Source: an uncultured Pelagibacteraceae bacterium (lineage in GTDB: Bacteria > Pseudomonadota > Alphaproteobacteria > Pelagibacterales > Pelagibacteraceae). From it: a DNA stretch of 50,930 nucleotides. Positions 7,491 through 15,839 of this stretch are shown piece after piece. The stretch's first letter is position 1. Each line of letters opens with the position of its first letter. Made by a program: the position numbers and the translations under genes. The stretch spans positions 1 to 50,930 of the forward strand of contig CACFSO010000007.1 in NCBI GenBank assembly GCA_902568975.1, in the 5' to 3' direction. The notes beneath the pieces were generated by a model. It saw only the letters and a list, made by a program, of their open reading frames with translations. It did not search any database and had not been told where the DNA came from.

Positions 7491-10142
7491 TTAAAAATTT
7501 AAAGAAATATCTCGATGAACTGCATTACAACTTGCAACCATTTTAGCTTGTTCTTTAGTTAAACGTGATTGAAGTCTTAAACCAATATTGTCTTTTATTA
7601 CTAGATTGTATTTTTCAAGTTCTATCATCAAGTTTTTAGCTGAATCTTTTCTCCAATTGACTTCTTTATCAAATAACATCAAAATTTCTGAGCTTTCGTT
7701 TAAAATTTTATCAAAATCTTTTTCTTCACTATCAACTAAAGAATACAAATCATCCAATTTATTAGCGAATTCATCTGTTCCTGAAATCTCTCCAAGTTTT
7801 TCAAATAGATTATCTATAATTAAAATTGAACTTTCATAATCTTTTTTATCAATGTTGTTTTTTAAATTATTTACCTCTAAAGAAAGTTCATTTAATTTTT
7901 CATGATCTTTTATGAATATAGCAATTTGATCTAAATTATCATAAGCTTGATCGACATTTTTTCTATATCTTTTTGTTTGAGTATTTTTAGTTTTTTTAAG
8001 AATTTCAAATTCTTTATTTCTAGAAGTCCAATTTTCTGGGATATTATTTTTTATTTCTTCAATTTTTAATTTATAATCTTCTATTTTTAATTTAATTTTA
8101 TTTTTTTGAGCCAAATCGTTTTTATCTAAATTCCTTATTTGAGACTCTGATTTTTGTATTTTCTTTTCTATGGTTCTTATTTTCTTTTGTTTTTTTCTTA
8201 CACTATAATGAAGATCTCTATAATCTTTAGTATATAAATCATATTCTTTTTCAGTTTTTTGAAGTTTTTTAACTAAAGCGAATGTTCCTAAAGCATTTTC
8301 AAAATGTTCTTCAAAAATATCTAATTTATCAACGGGAATATCGGTAGGAATTTTTGATTGAAAATTTGTTATGGCAGATCTAATTTTTTGTTCGTCGTTG
8401 TTATACATGGTAAATTTATATTCTTGTAAACAATGTTGAAGTTTAGGATTCATTGGGGGTGGCGCCACATTGGAAGTTAAATATGTTCTTGCTGGCAAAT
8501 AATTTACCAAACTAGGATAAAAACCTACAATTCCAAGTCCGATAAGCTGTAACACTATAAAAGGAACAACACCTTTCCAAATATTTAAAGTAGTAACATG
8601 TGAAGGAGCGACACCTTTTAAATAAAATAATGCGAAACCGAAGGGAGGAGTTAAAAAAGAAGTTTGCAAATTAACACCTATCATTACCCCTAACCAAATA
8701 GCACTAACGTTTGCTCCTGTTTCAGCCAACAATATTGGAGCAATGATCGGAACAACTACTACTGCAATTTCAATAAAATCAAGGAAAAAGCCTAAAAGAA
8801 AAATTACTGCCATCACAACAATAAATTGGACCCAAAATCCTCCAGGTAAATCTTGTAGAAAATCTCTTACTAATTCTTCACCACCAAAAGCTCTGAAGCC
8901 AGAAGTTAACATTGCTGCTCCTAAAAGAATTATAAAAACCATTGAAGTGGTAACACAAGTTTCTGTTACAACTTCTTTGAGAACATTATCTATTTTAAAA
9001 GCTCTCCAAAAACTCCAAACCACACCTATTAAAAATGTAAATGTAAAAAAACCAGCAATCAAAATTGCAGTTAAGTTTCTAGTTTCAATAGCTTTAATGT
9101 TTAAGTTATAATTACCTGAAATATAGAAAACAGGAACTAAGGATAAAACACTAATTATTAACGGATAGAAAGCATCTTTTCTACCTTGATGAAGCCTATA
9201 TCCTGCCATCATAGTGGCACCTATAGCTCCAATTGAACCTGCTTGATTAACAGTTGCTATACCCATTAAAATAGAACCAAGTACTGCAAAAATTAATGCA
9301 AGTGGAGGAATAATTACCCAAATAACTCTTATCCAAAATTTAAAATCAAATTGACCTTTAAATGGTACAGGTGGAGCTGCTTTAGGATTTAATCTTGCAT
9401 ATATAAATACATACAACATGTATAAACCAACTAATACTAATCCAGGCAATAATGCTCCAAGAAACATATCTCCTGCACTTGTTGAGCCAACTCTAAATTC
9501 TCCTGGCATATTAAATTCACCAGTGATTAATTTGTAATCAGTTTGTCTAATTGTGTTTGCAACATCGGCAGCACTTGCTAATTGATCAGCTATAATAATT
9601 AATACAATTGATGGAGGTATTATTTGTCCAAGTGTTCCGGACGAACAAACAATTCCGCTTGCGAGACTTTTATCATATTTATTATTCAACATAGTGGGCA
9701 ATGAAATTAGACCCATAGCAATTACTGTGGCTCCTACTATACCTGTAGTCGCTGCAAGTAGTGCTCCTACAAAAATTACTGAAATACCCAATCCCCCTGG
9801 AATAGGACCAAATAACTGACCCATCGTCACTAGAAGATCTTCTGCAATTTTAGATTTTTGCAGCATTATTCCCATAAAAATAAATAAAGGTATTGCTATT
9901 AAAGTATCAGTTTCTACATCCCAATAATTACTCCTGAAATTTGTAATACCTGCTGTAAGCCATTCAATGGGGCCATCAGTTGCAAAATAAGCACCTACAT
10001 CTTGTTCAAATAGATATCCAAAAAAAGCTGCAAATCCTATAGAAATAATAGCGGAACCTGGCAATGCAAAAGCTACAGGAAAACCTGAAGCCAATGCTAC
10101 TATCATTATAATTACAAGGAGAGCTAAAAATAAATGTTCCAT
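7491..10142 (-). CDS. dctM: TRAP transporter large permease (DctM) with C-terminal coiled-coil extension
   Basis: DctM is the ion-coupled membrane subunit of tripartite ATP-independent periplasmic transporters. Residues 1-550 form the permease: FPVAFALPG (21-29), IPLFIFMGIMLQKSKIAEDL (84-103), PGGLGISVIFVGALLAATTG (115-134), SSGTLGQIIPPS (167-178) and the second-repeat GFFLDFIEIAVVVVPI (451-466) and TPPFGFALFYLKG (498-510). The long form, with extra helices around 320-380, matches TakM-type systems. After a PPPMNP linker near 561-566, about 320 residues follow with no membrane helix. They are strongly charged and coiled-coil-like (Lys/Glu/Asp heptads), with cysteines at about 571 and 872. DctM is usually 430-600 residues, so this 883-residue form is unusual. 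The frame is open throughout. dctQ lies 3 bases upstream. Confidence 0.93.
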   Translation of the reverse strand: MEHLFLALLVIIMIVALASGFPVAFALPGSAIISIGFAAFFGYLFEQDVGAYFATDGPIEWLTAGITNFRSNYWDVETDTLIAIPLFIFMGIMLQKSKIAEDLLVTMGQLFGPIPGGLGISVIFVGALLAATTGIVGATVIAMGLISLPTMLNNKYDKSLASGIVCSSGTLGQIIPPSIVLIIIADQLASAADVANTIRQTDYKLITGEFNMPGEFRVGSTSAGDMFLGALLPGLVLVGLYMLYVFIYARLNPKAAPPVPFKGQFDFKFWIRVIWVIIPPLALIFAVLGSILMGIATVNQAGSIGAIGATMMAGYRLHQGRKDAFYPLIISVLSLVPVFYISGNYNLNIKAIETRNLTAILIAGFFTFTFLIGVVWSFWRAFKIDNVLKEVVTETCVTTSMVFIILLGAAMLTSGFRAFGGEELVRDFLQDLPGGFWVQFIVVMAVIFLLGFFLDFIEIAVVVVPIIAPILLAETGANVSAIWLGVMIGVNLQTSFLTPPFGFALFYLKGVAPSHVTTLNIWKGVVPFIVLQLIGLGIVGFYPSLVNYLPARTYLTSNVAPPPMNPKLQHCLQEYKFTMYNNDEQKIRSAITNFQSKIPTDIPVDKLDIFEEHFENALGTFALVKKLQKTEKEYDLYTKDYRDLHYSVRKKQKKIRTIEKKIQKSESQIRNLDKNDLAQKNKIKLKIEDYKLKIEEIKNNIPENWTSRNKEFEILKKTKNTQTKRYRKNVDQAYDNLDQIAIFIKDHEKLNELSLEVNNLKNNIDKKDYESSILIIDNLFEKLGEISGTDEFANKLDDLYSLVDSEEKDFDKILNESSEILMLFDKEVNWRKDSAKNLMIELEKYNLVIKDNIGLRLQSRLTKEQAKMVASCNAVHRDISLNF

Positions 10143-10145
10143 AAA

Positions 10146-11123
10146 TTATCGATTCAAAAGTTTGTAACTACTTCCCATAAAATAACTAGTAAATTGGATT
10201 AACATGGTTGTTGCAAATACTGCTAAATAAACTGCCATTAAATATAATAAATATAATCCATTAGACCCTTGCTGAGTTATTTCAAAAGAAATAACTGGTC
10301 CATTAATAATGCTGGCTTTACCACCCATTCCTAAAAAAAGAGTTATAAGACAAAGTGGAATTCCTAATAACAAAGATCCAATTGAATTTGTCCAAGCTTT
10401 TTTTCTTTCACTAAAGCCAGTGTATAAAACGTCAACTCGTACATGACCTTCATGCATTAAAGCATATGCGCTAGCAAAAAGATAAAGTGCCGAATACCAG
10501 AAACGAACCAAATCTCCTTGGAAAGCCTGTTCATACTCAAATATAAATCTAGATAAAACAATAAAAAATTCACTTGCAACAACTAGTACTGCTAACCAAA
10601 TAAAACCTACTGATCTTGTAAAATATCCAATTACAAATGAAATTAATATTAAAGGAAAATGAACGAATGTAATTCTAAAAGCTGGAACAACTAATTTTAT
10701 TTTTAAAGTTTCACCTAAAATTGGCTCTACTAATTTTTCAACAACCATAAATGAAACTATTAAATCTGCAATTCCGACAATCAAAACTGCCCAAAAAGAT
10801 GAACGAATTATATAAGATGTAAATTTAGTAAGAATTTCTGAATCTGTTTCTAGAGTTTGTTTAATAGATTTTAGCACATATAAAATTGCTAATATTATTG
10901 AAATAAAATAAAAAAATAATTGTATAAAAGAAAAAGTTAAAAGTGCTTCTTCCAAAGGCTTACTTTTAAATCCAAATAAACCATAATGTGAAAATAATTT
11001 CTTAACACCAGGCCACTCAAACCAAACAGTTAAAATATTATTAATTAAAAAAACAAAAGTAATAGCTAATATTGAATAACTAAAAATTCTTATCAATATC
11101 GGTAAGTTACTTTTTGTTATCAT
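10146..11123 (-). CDS. dctQ: TRAP transporter small permease (DctQ), long form
   Basis: DctQ is the small membrane subunit that partners DctM. At 325 residues it is about twice the usual DctQ length. The C-terminal half holds the recognisable DctQ core: WLAVLVVASEFFIVLSRFIFEY, WYSALYLFASAYALMHEGHVRVDV and the following helices. The N-terminal half adds four more hydrophobic segments. Such long Q subunits go with TakP-type binding proteins (the 'mannitol/chloroaromatic' TRAP annotation group). It starts 79 bases after dctP, beyond a strong hairpin, and ends 3 bases before dctM, indicating close co-translation with its partner. Confidence 0.9.
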   Translation of the reverse strand: MITKSNLPILIRIFSYSILAITFVFLINNILTVWFEWPGVKKLFSHYGLFGFKSKPLEEALLTFSFIQLFFYFISIILAILYVLKSIKQTLETDSEILTKFTSYIIRSSFWAVLIVGIADLIVSFMVVEKLVEPILGETLKIKLVVPAFRITFVHFPLILISFVIGYFTRSVGFIWLAVLVVASEFFIVLSRFIFEYEQAFQGDLVRFWYSALYLFASAYALMHEGHVRVDVLYTGFSERKKAWTNSIGSLLLGIPLCLITLFLGMGGKASIINGPVISFEITQQGSNGLYLLYLMAVYLAVFATTMLIQFTSYFMGSSYKLLNR

Positions 11124-11150
11124 AAAATAAAAACTTTATTTAATTATTAA

Positions 11151-11176
11151 AAAAGGGCCCTAAAAAGGGCCCTTTT
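11151..11176 (-). terminator. dctP-dctQ intercistronic hairpin (partial terminator/3' stabiliser)
   Basis: A perfect 10-base inverted repeat, AAAAGGGCCC and GGGCCCTTTT, flanks a 6-base loop. On the minus strand it is followed by TTTTTTAATAA, so it resembles an intrinsic terminator for dctP. It sits between the stop of the binding-protein gene and the permease genes. Such hairpins commonly let the binding protein accumulate in excess over the membrane subunits, by partial termination or by protecting the upstream mRNA from decay. Confidence 0.75.
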
Positions 11177-11202
11177 AAATCAAATTTTACTTAAGCTTAG
11201 TA

Positions 11203-12333
11203 TTATAATCCTAAAGCTCTATTTCTTTGACTAATGTATGGTGAGTCAGACAAGTTAGTCCAAGCACCAATCTCTGTACGAGCTTTAACGAAAGCTTTAT
11301 GAACTCTAGCAGCTAAATCACTATGCTGTTGAACTTCATCATAAACTTCAGCAGCACCTTTAGCAAAAGCATCATAAACTTTGTCATTAAACTTCTCAAG
11401 TTTAACGCCGTTTTCATTTACTAGACGAGCTAATGCTGCACCATTTTTAGCATTGTACTCAGCCATTGTAATTTCATCTGCCCAAGCACATGCAGTTTTA
11501 ATTATCATTTGGTCTGATTTAGATAAACTTGTAAACCAAGATTTGTTTACACCACATGCTAACATCGAACCAGGTTCATGCATACCAGGATAGTAATAAT
11601 ATTTAGCAGCTTCGTGGAATTTCATAGCCTCATCATTCCATGGACCTACCCATTCAGTTGCATCAATTGCGCCTGACACAAGGTTTTCATAAATTTGGCC
11701 ACCAGGAAGTGAAATTGGAGAGCCACCAAGTTTTCCTAAAACTTGTCCTCCTAATCCAGGCATACGCATTTTTAAACCTTTTAAGTCATTAGCTGATCTA
11801 ATTTTTTTATTAAACCAACCACCCATTTGAACTCCTGTGTTACCAGCTATAAAACTTTGAGTACCAAAATCGTCAGTTAGCTCATCCCAAAGTTCTTGTC
11901 CTCCAGCATGGTGTATCCAAGCGTTTATTTCAGAGTAAGTAAAACCAAATGGACATGCTGTAAAGTATCCAAAAGCTGGGTGTTTTTTAACCCAGTAATA
12001 GTCTGCACCATGATACATTTGTGAGTTACCAGAAGCAACTTCATCAAATGAGTCAAATGCTTTTACTCTTTCATTTGCAGCATAATAAGTAACTTGTATA
12101 CGTCCGTCACTCATATCGCTTAGTCTTTTTGCAAGTCTTTGTGCGCCAGTACCTAGGCCAGGAAAGTCTCTTGGCCAAGTAGCTACCATCGCTGCTTCTA
12201 CTCTATCTGCAGCAACAGCTGGAGCAGCTAAAGATGATGCAGCTACAGCAGCAACACCAGTTGCAGCAGCAGCTTTAAAGAACTTACGTCTTGAAGGCAG
12301 TTTTCCCTTCAATGATTTTTTTTCTTTAATCAT
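11203..12333 (-). CDS. dctP: TRAP transporter periplasmic binding protein, TakP-like
   Basis: This 376-residue binding protein opens with a twin-arginine signal (SRRKFFK at 14-20, then an Ala-rich hydrophobic stretch ending APAVAA), so it should be exported folded. The body matches TakP, the 2-oxo acid receptor of Rhodobacter: GNTGVQMGGWFNKKI, LKGLKMRMPGLGGQVL, LPGGQIYENLVSGAIDATEW and WVGPWNDEAMKFHEAAKYYY. TakP binds pyruvate and other 2-oxo acids, and a close homologue binds calcium lactate; the exact ligand here is inferred. The start follows AGAGGAG. Nearby hydroxyacid dehydrogenases agree with a lactate, pyruvate or related ligand. Its codons are visibly GC-richer than those of neighbouring genes, fitting high expression. 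Confidence 0.93.
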   Translation of the reverse strand: MIKEKKSLKGKLPSRRKFFKAAAATGVAAVAASSLAAPAVAADRVEAAMVATWPRDFPGLGTGAQRLAKRLSDMSDGRIQVTYYAANERVKAFDSFDEVASGNSQMYHGADYYWVKKHPAFGYFTACPFGFTYSEINAWIHHAGGQELWDELTDDFGTQSFIAGNTGVQMGGWFNKKIRSANDLKGLKMRMPGLGGQVLGKLGGSPISLPGGQIYENLVSGAIDATEWVGPWNDEAMKFHEAAKYYYYPGMHEPGSMLACGVNKSWFTSLSKSDQMIIKTACAWADEITMAEYNAKNGAALARLVNENGVKLEKFNDKVYDAFAKGAAEVYDEVQQHSDLAARVHKAFVKARTEIGAWTNLSDSPYISQRNRALGL

Positions 12334-12347
12334 TTATTTCTCCTCTT

Positions 12348-12373
12348 TAGTTAATTAACTAGAAGATAGTTAA
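12348..12373. promoter_or_regulatory. Candidate operator/leader element upstream of dctP
   Basis: Three copies of one 7-base half-site lie in alternating orientation: TAGTTAA (12348-12354), TTAACTA (12355-12361), a 5-base spacer, and TAGTTAA (12367-12373). The first two form a 14-base perfect palindrome; the second and third form an inverted repeat with a 5-base loop. On the minus strand a -10-like TATGAT (plus 12373-12378) borders the array, so a repressor bound here would cover the transcription start. No -35 box is convincing. An RNA hairpin just ahead of the ribosome binding site is the other reading. Confidence 0.4.
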
Positions 12374-12437
12374 TCATAAAATATTTTAGGAGTCTTAAAA
12401 AAAGATAAATTTGATTCAACTATAAATAGAAAATTAT

Positions 12438-13226
12438 TTATCTAAAAGTATTAGATTTACTTGGGAATTTTCGGGTTTGGACTTCCTTGGAATATTTTGT
12501 CACTGCTCTTCTAATTTTATTCCTAAAACTTTCATATTTTTTAGCGAATTTAGGTGATTTACTTAATAACCCCAATAAATCTTCTGTAACTAATATTTGT
12601 CCATCACATTTATTTGAGGCACCAATTCCAATTACAGGAATTTTTGAAATTTTATTTACTTTGTTTGCTAAATTTTCAGTAACAGATTCTAAAACTACAG
12701 AAAAAGATCCTGCTTTTTCTACTGATTTAAGATCTTTAATAATTTTTGTTTCTTCTTTGTATAATTTACCTAAAACTTTATAATTTTTACTATTAGAAAT
12801 TTCTTGAGGCTGTAATCCAATATGTGACATAACCGGAATTTTGTTTTTTACTAAAACTTTAATAATTTTAAAAATTTTTGAACCTCCTTCTAATTTCAAA
12901 GCATCACAATTAGTAAATTTTCTTATTTTTTTTGCGTTTTTAAGAGCTAATGAAGGTGATTTTTCATAAGTTCCTTTAGGCATATCAATTACTAATATAC
13001 TTTTTTTTATTCCTTTCCTGACAGCTCTTCCATGATTAATCATCATATCAAGAGATACTTTGTTAGTATTTTTTTCTCCATATACAACCATTCCCAATGA
13101 GTCTCCAACTAGTACAATATCACAAAAATCATCTAAAATTTCAGCTGTATAAACATTATTTGCAGTAAGACAAACCAAAGGTTTGTTTTTTATTTTTTTT
13201 TTAAAAAGAAAATTAATTTTTTTCAT
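12438..13226 (-). CDS. panB: 3-methyl-2-oxobutanoate hydroxymethyltransferase (PanB)
   Basis: PanB transfers a hydroxymethyl group from methylene-tetrahydrofolate to 2-oxoisovalerate, making ketopantoate for pantothenate and CoA. The 262-residue TIM-barrel keeps the Mg and active-site residues: Asp42 in VGDSLGM, Asp81 in VIDMPKGTYE, Glu114 in LKLEGG and Glu181 in VLESV. These match the spacing of the E. coli enzyme. The closing IPVIGIGASNKCDGQILV segment is also typical. It sits 31 bases after the D-lactate dehydrogenase-like gene and 104 bases before dctP. No panC, panD or panE is in the window. Placement in a 2-oxo acid cluster is notable, because its substrate is itself a 2-oxo acid. Confidence 0.96.
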   Translation of the reverse strand: MKKINFLFKKKIKNKPLVCLTANNVYTAEILDDFCDIVLVGDSLGMVVYGEKNTNKVSLDMMINHGRAVRKGIKKSILVIDMPKGTYEKSPSLALKNAKKIRKFTNCDALKLEGGSKIFKIIKVLVKNKIPVMSHIGLQPQEISNSKNYKVLGKLYKEETKIIKDLKSVEKAGSFSVVLESVTENLANKVNKISKIPVIGIGASNKCDGQILVTEDLLGLLSKSPKFAKKYESFRNKIRRAVTKYSKEVQTRKFPSKSNTFR

Positions 13227-13257
13227 TTTACTAATAAAAAATTATAAGTCTTTTAGA

Positions 13258-14631
13258 TTAATTAAGATCAAAAACTTTACCAGGATTCATTATATTATTC
13301 ACATCAAGGCTTCTTTTGATAGATTTCATAACTGGTAAGTTATCAGCGTGTTCTTTCAATAAATAATGTTTTTTTTGTAACCCAATGCCATGCTCTCCTG
13401 TTATTGTTCCTTCGAGTTCCAATGCTTTTTCGATCAGTTTATCGCTGTAATCTTTTATTAGTTTTTGCTTCTCTTTATCGCTAGGATCGTAAAGAATAAT
13501 AGAGTGAAAGTTTCCATCTCCTACATGACCAACCATTGGTGCTATTAATCCTTTGTCGCTAACTTCTTTTTCAGCCCATGAAATGCAATCAACAAGTTTT
13601 GAAATAGGAACGCATACATCTGTAGAATATACTTTCATATTTTTTCCAAGGGCTTTCACAGAATAATAAACATCATGTCTGGCTTTCCATAATTTATTTC
13701 TTTCTTCGATAGACTCTGCCCATTGAAAATCACTTCCTCCATTATTTTTTGATATTTCCTCAACTATTTTTATAGACTCTTTATTTGATTCTTCGCTTCC
13801 ATGAAATTCAAAAAACAAAGTTGGAGAAGCTTTTATATTCTCTAATTTTGAATATTTGATACTTATTTGCATTTGCTCTTTGTTCAACATTTCAATTCTA
13901 GCTATATTAACTCCATATTGAATTATCTCTTGTGATGTAAGTACTGCAGAGTCTAGATCTGGAAAGTAACAAACTGCACTCATTATGTTTTCTGGAATTG
14001 GAGAAAGTCTTAGTTGAACTTCTGTGATAATTCCTAGAGTACCTTCAGAACCAATGAATAAATTAGTTAAGTTGTAGCCGGCAGAAGATTTTTTTGTTCT
14101 TGCGCCTGTCTTAATAATATCTCCATTAGCTAAAACAACAGTCAATCCTGATACTACAGTCCGCATCGTACCGTATTTAACTGCCATAGTTCCTGAAGCA
14201 GAAGTTGCTGCCATTCCACCAAGCGCTGCATCTGCTCCTGGGTCTATTGGGAAAAAAACTCCATCTTCTCTTAAATATTCATTTAATTGCTTTCTGGTTA
14301 CATTTGCTTGAACTCTACAATCAAAATCGGTTGCATTTACACTTAAAACTTTATTCATTTTTTCTAAAGATATTGTAATACCATTTTCATTTCCTACTAC
14401 ATGTCCCTCTAAAGATGTGCCAGTTCCAAATGGCACAACAGGAATTTTATTTTCATTACATAATTTCAATATTTTTGAAACTTCTTCATTTGATTCAGGA
14501 AAAACTACTGCTTGAGATAAAACTGGATCATAAGTATCTTCACCACGTGCATAATTTGCTCTTGTTGACTCAGACACAGAAAATCTTCCATTAAAAATTT
14601 TTTTTAATTCCTGTTCTACTTGTTTGTTCAT
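13258..14631 (-). CDS. FAD-linked D-2-hydroxyacid (D-lactate/glycolate-type) dehydrogenase
   Basis: This 457-residue flavoprotein belongs to the VAO/GlcD-DLD family, which oxidises D-2-hydroxyacids to 2-oxo acids and passes electrons to a cytochrome or quinone. The FAD-binding half has VPFGTGTSLEG (66-76), GGMAATSASGT and NLFIGSEGTLGIITEV. The C-terminal half has the substrate/metal histidines in VGHVGDGNFH (His369, His376) and the GTITGEHGIG motif (from 408). It resembles cytochrome-type D-lactate dehydrogenase most; the full GlcDEF set is absent here, so a stand-alone enzyme is likelier. panB follows by 31 bases and the aminotransferase precedes by 43. The two L-specific enzymes upstream would cover the opposite stereoisomers. 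Confidence 0.9.
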   Translation of the reverse strand: MNKQVEQELKKIFNGRFSVSESTRANYARGEDTYDPVLSQAVVFPESNEEVSKILKLCNENKIPVVPFGTGTSLEGHVVGNENGITISLEKMNKVLSVNATDFDCRVQANVTRKQLNEYLREDGVFFPIDPGADAALGGMAATSASGTMAVKYGTMRTVVSGLTVVLANGDIIKTGARTKKSSAGYNLTNLFIGSEGTLGIITEVQLRLSPIPENIMSAVCYFPDLDSAVLTSQEIIQYGVNIARIEMLNKEQMQISIKYSKLENIKASPTLFFEFHGSEESNKESIKIVEEISKNNGGSDFQWAESIEERNKLWKARHDVYYSVKALGKNMKVYSTDVCVPISKLVDCISWAEKEVSDKGLIAPMVGHVGDGNFHSIILYDPSDKEKQKLIKDYSDKLIEKALELEGTITGEHGIGLQKKHYLLKEHADNLPVMKSIKRSLDVNNIMNPGKVFDLN

Positions 14632-14674
14632 ATTTTTTTATAATACAAAAATTATACAATAAAATACAGAATAA

Positions 14675-15838
14675 TTAGACTAACATTTTTTTTATATTTT
14701 CTAGTGCTTTTGAAATATTATCTTTTGATGATGCAAAACTGAATCTTACATAATCTGTAGCTTTTTTTCCAAAAGCAGTGCCTGGAACAATTGCAACTCC
14801 TGCTTCATGAAGGCATTTTTTTGCAAATTCTTCTCCATTCATTCCAGTATTTATTACCTTTGGAAAGGCATAAAATGCACCTCCGGGTAAACTACATTCA
14901 ATTCCTTTAATGCTGTTTAATCCTTCAAAAATAATTTTTCTTCTATCGGTAAATTCTTTAAGCACCATTTTTATAAAATCATCTGAACCATCTAAAGCTG
15001 AAATACCTCCAAATTGAACTGCTGCATTTACACAAGAATGATTATTTATACAAAATTTATTTACATTTTCTATTAATGATTCAGGCCAAACGCTCCATCC
15101 TAAACGCCATCCAGTCATTGAATAAGCTTTGCTCCAACCATCAAGAACAATTAATCGATCATATAAATTAGTATAATTAAAAAAAGTTGGCATTTTTTTT
15201 TTATCAAAAATTTGTCTGCTATATATTTCATCACTTAAGATTGCTACATGAGGAAATTTTTTTAAACCCTCTGCAAGTTCATCTATTTTATTTTTTTCAG
15301 TAAATGCCCCGGTAGGATTATTAGGATTATTTATTATTAATAATCGAGTTTTTTCATTAATTAACGATAGTATCTTTTCTGGATTTATTGAAAAATCTTT
15401 AGTATCTAACATATTTATTGGAACTGGTTTTGCACCAGTATAATTAATCATTGATTCATAAATTGGAAATCCTGGATCAGGATAAATTATCTCAGCACCA
15501 GGCTCACCAAATAATGATATTGCATAATACATAACTGGCTTACCTCCTGGCATAATAATTACTCTCTCAGGATCAATATCTTTATTATAAAGACTTTTAA
15601 TTTTCCTACAAACTGCCTGTCTACACTCAACTATTCCATTAGATAAAACATATCCATGGTGACCATCGTCTAAAGCTTTTTTTGTTGCTTCTACAATATG
15701 CTCTGGGGTTTTAAAATCCGGTTGTCCTATACCTAAGTGAATTATTTTCTTACCTTCTATTTCAAGTTTTTTTGCTTCAGCTAAAATTTTAAATGCTGAC
15801 TCAGTTCCAAGTCTTTCTAAATTTTTTGCTAATTTCAT
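14675..15838 (-). CDS. Class I/II PLP-dependent aminotransferase
   Basis: This 387-residue fold-type I aminotransferase has GIGQPDFKTP (36-45), NNPNNPTG (170-177) with Asn174, the cofactor acid Asp203 in SDEIY and the Schiff-base Lys237 in DGWSKAYSMTGWRLGW. The pattern fits the aspartate/aromatic/alanine aminotransferase group; the exact amino acid cannot be read from sequence. It starts 1 base after the lldD-like gene upstream stops, so the two are translated from one message. In this context it could convert the 2-oxo acids made by the hydroxyacid dehydrogenases into amino acids, for example pyruvate to alanine. That role is inferred from position. Confidence 0.92.
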   Translation of the reverse strand: MKLAKNLERLGTESAFKILAEAKKLEIEGKKIIHLGIGQPDFKTPEHIVEATKKALDDGHHGYVLSNGIVECRQAVCRKIKSLYNKDIDPERVIIMPGGKPVMYYAISLFGEPGAEIIYPDPGFPIYESMINYTGAKPVPINMLDTKDFSINPEKILSLINEKTRLLIINNPNNPTGAFTEKNKIDELAEGLKKFPHVAILSDEIYSRQIFDKKKMPTFFNYTNLYDRLIVLDGWSKAYSMTGWRLGWSVWPESLIENVNKFCINNHSCVNAAVQFGGISALDGSDDFIKMVLKEFTDRRKIIFEGLNSIKGIECSLPGGAFYAFPKVINTGMNGEEFAKKCLHEAGVAIVPGTAFGKKATDYVRFSFASSKDNISKALENIKKMLV

Positions 15839-15839
15839 T

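Noticed and set aside
8743..9111. Plus-strand open frame opposite dctM
   Set aside because: Antisense to conserved permease helices; Thr/Ile/Lys-rich with no start context.
7491..10142. DctM tail as a separate downstream gene fused by a sequencing error
   Set aside because: The frame is continuous through the PPPM linker, with no ribosome binding site, start codon cluster or stop remnant at the boundary. Not fully excluded without relatives, so recorded as the refutation test for that finding.
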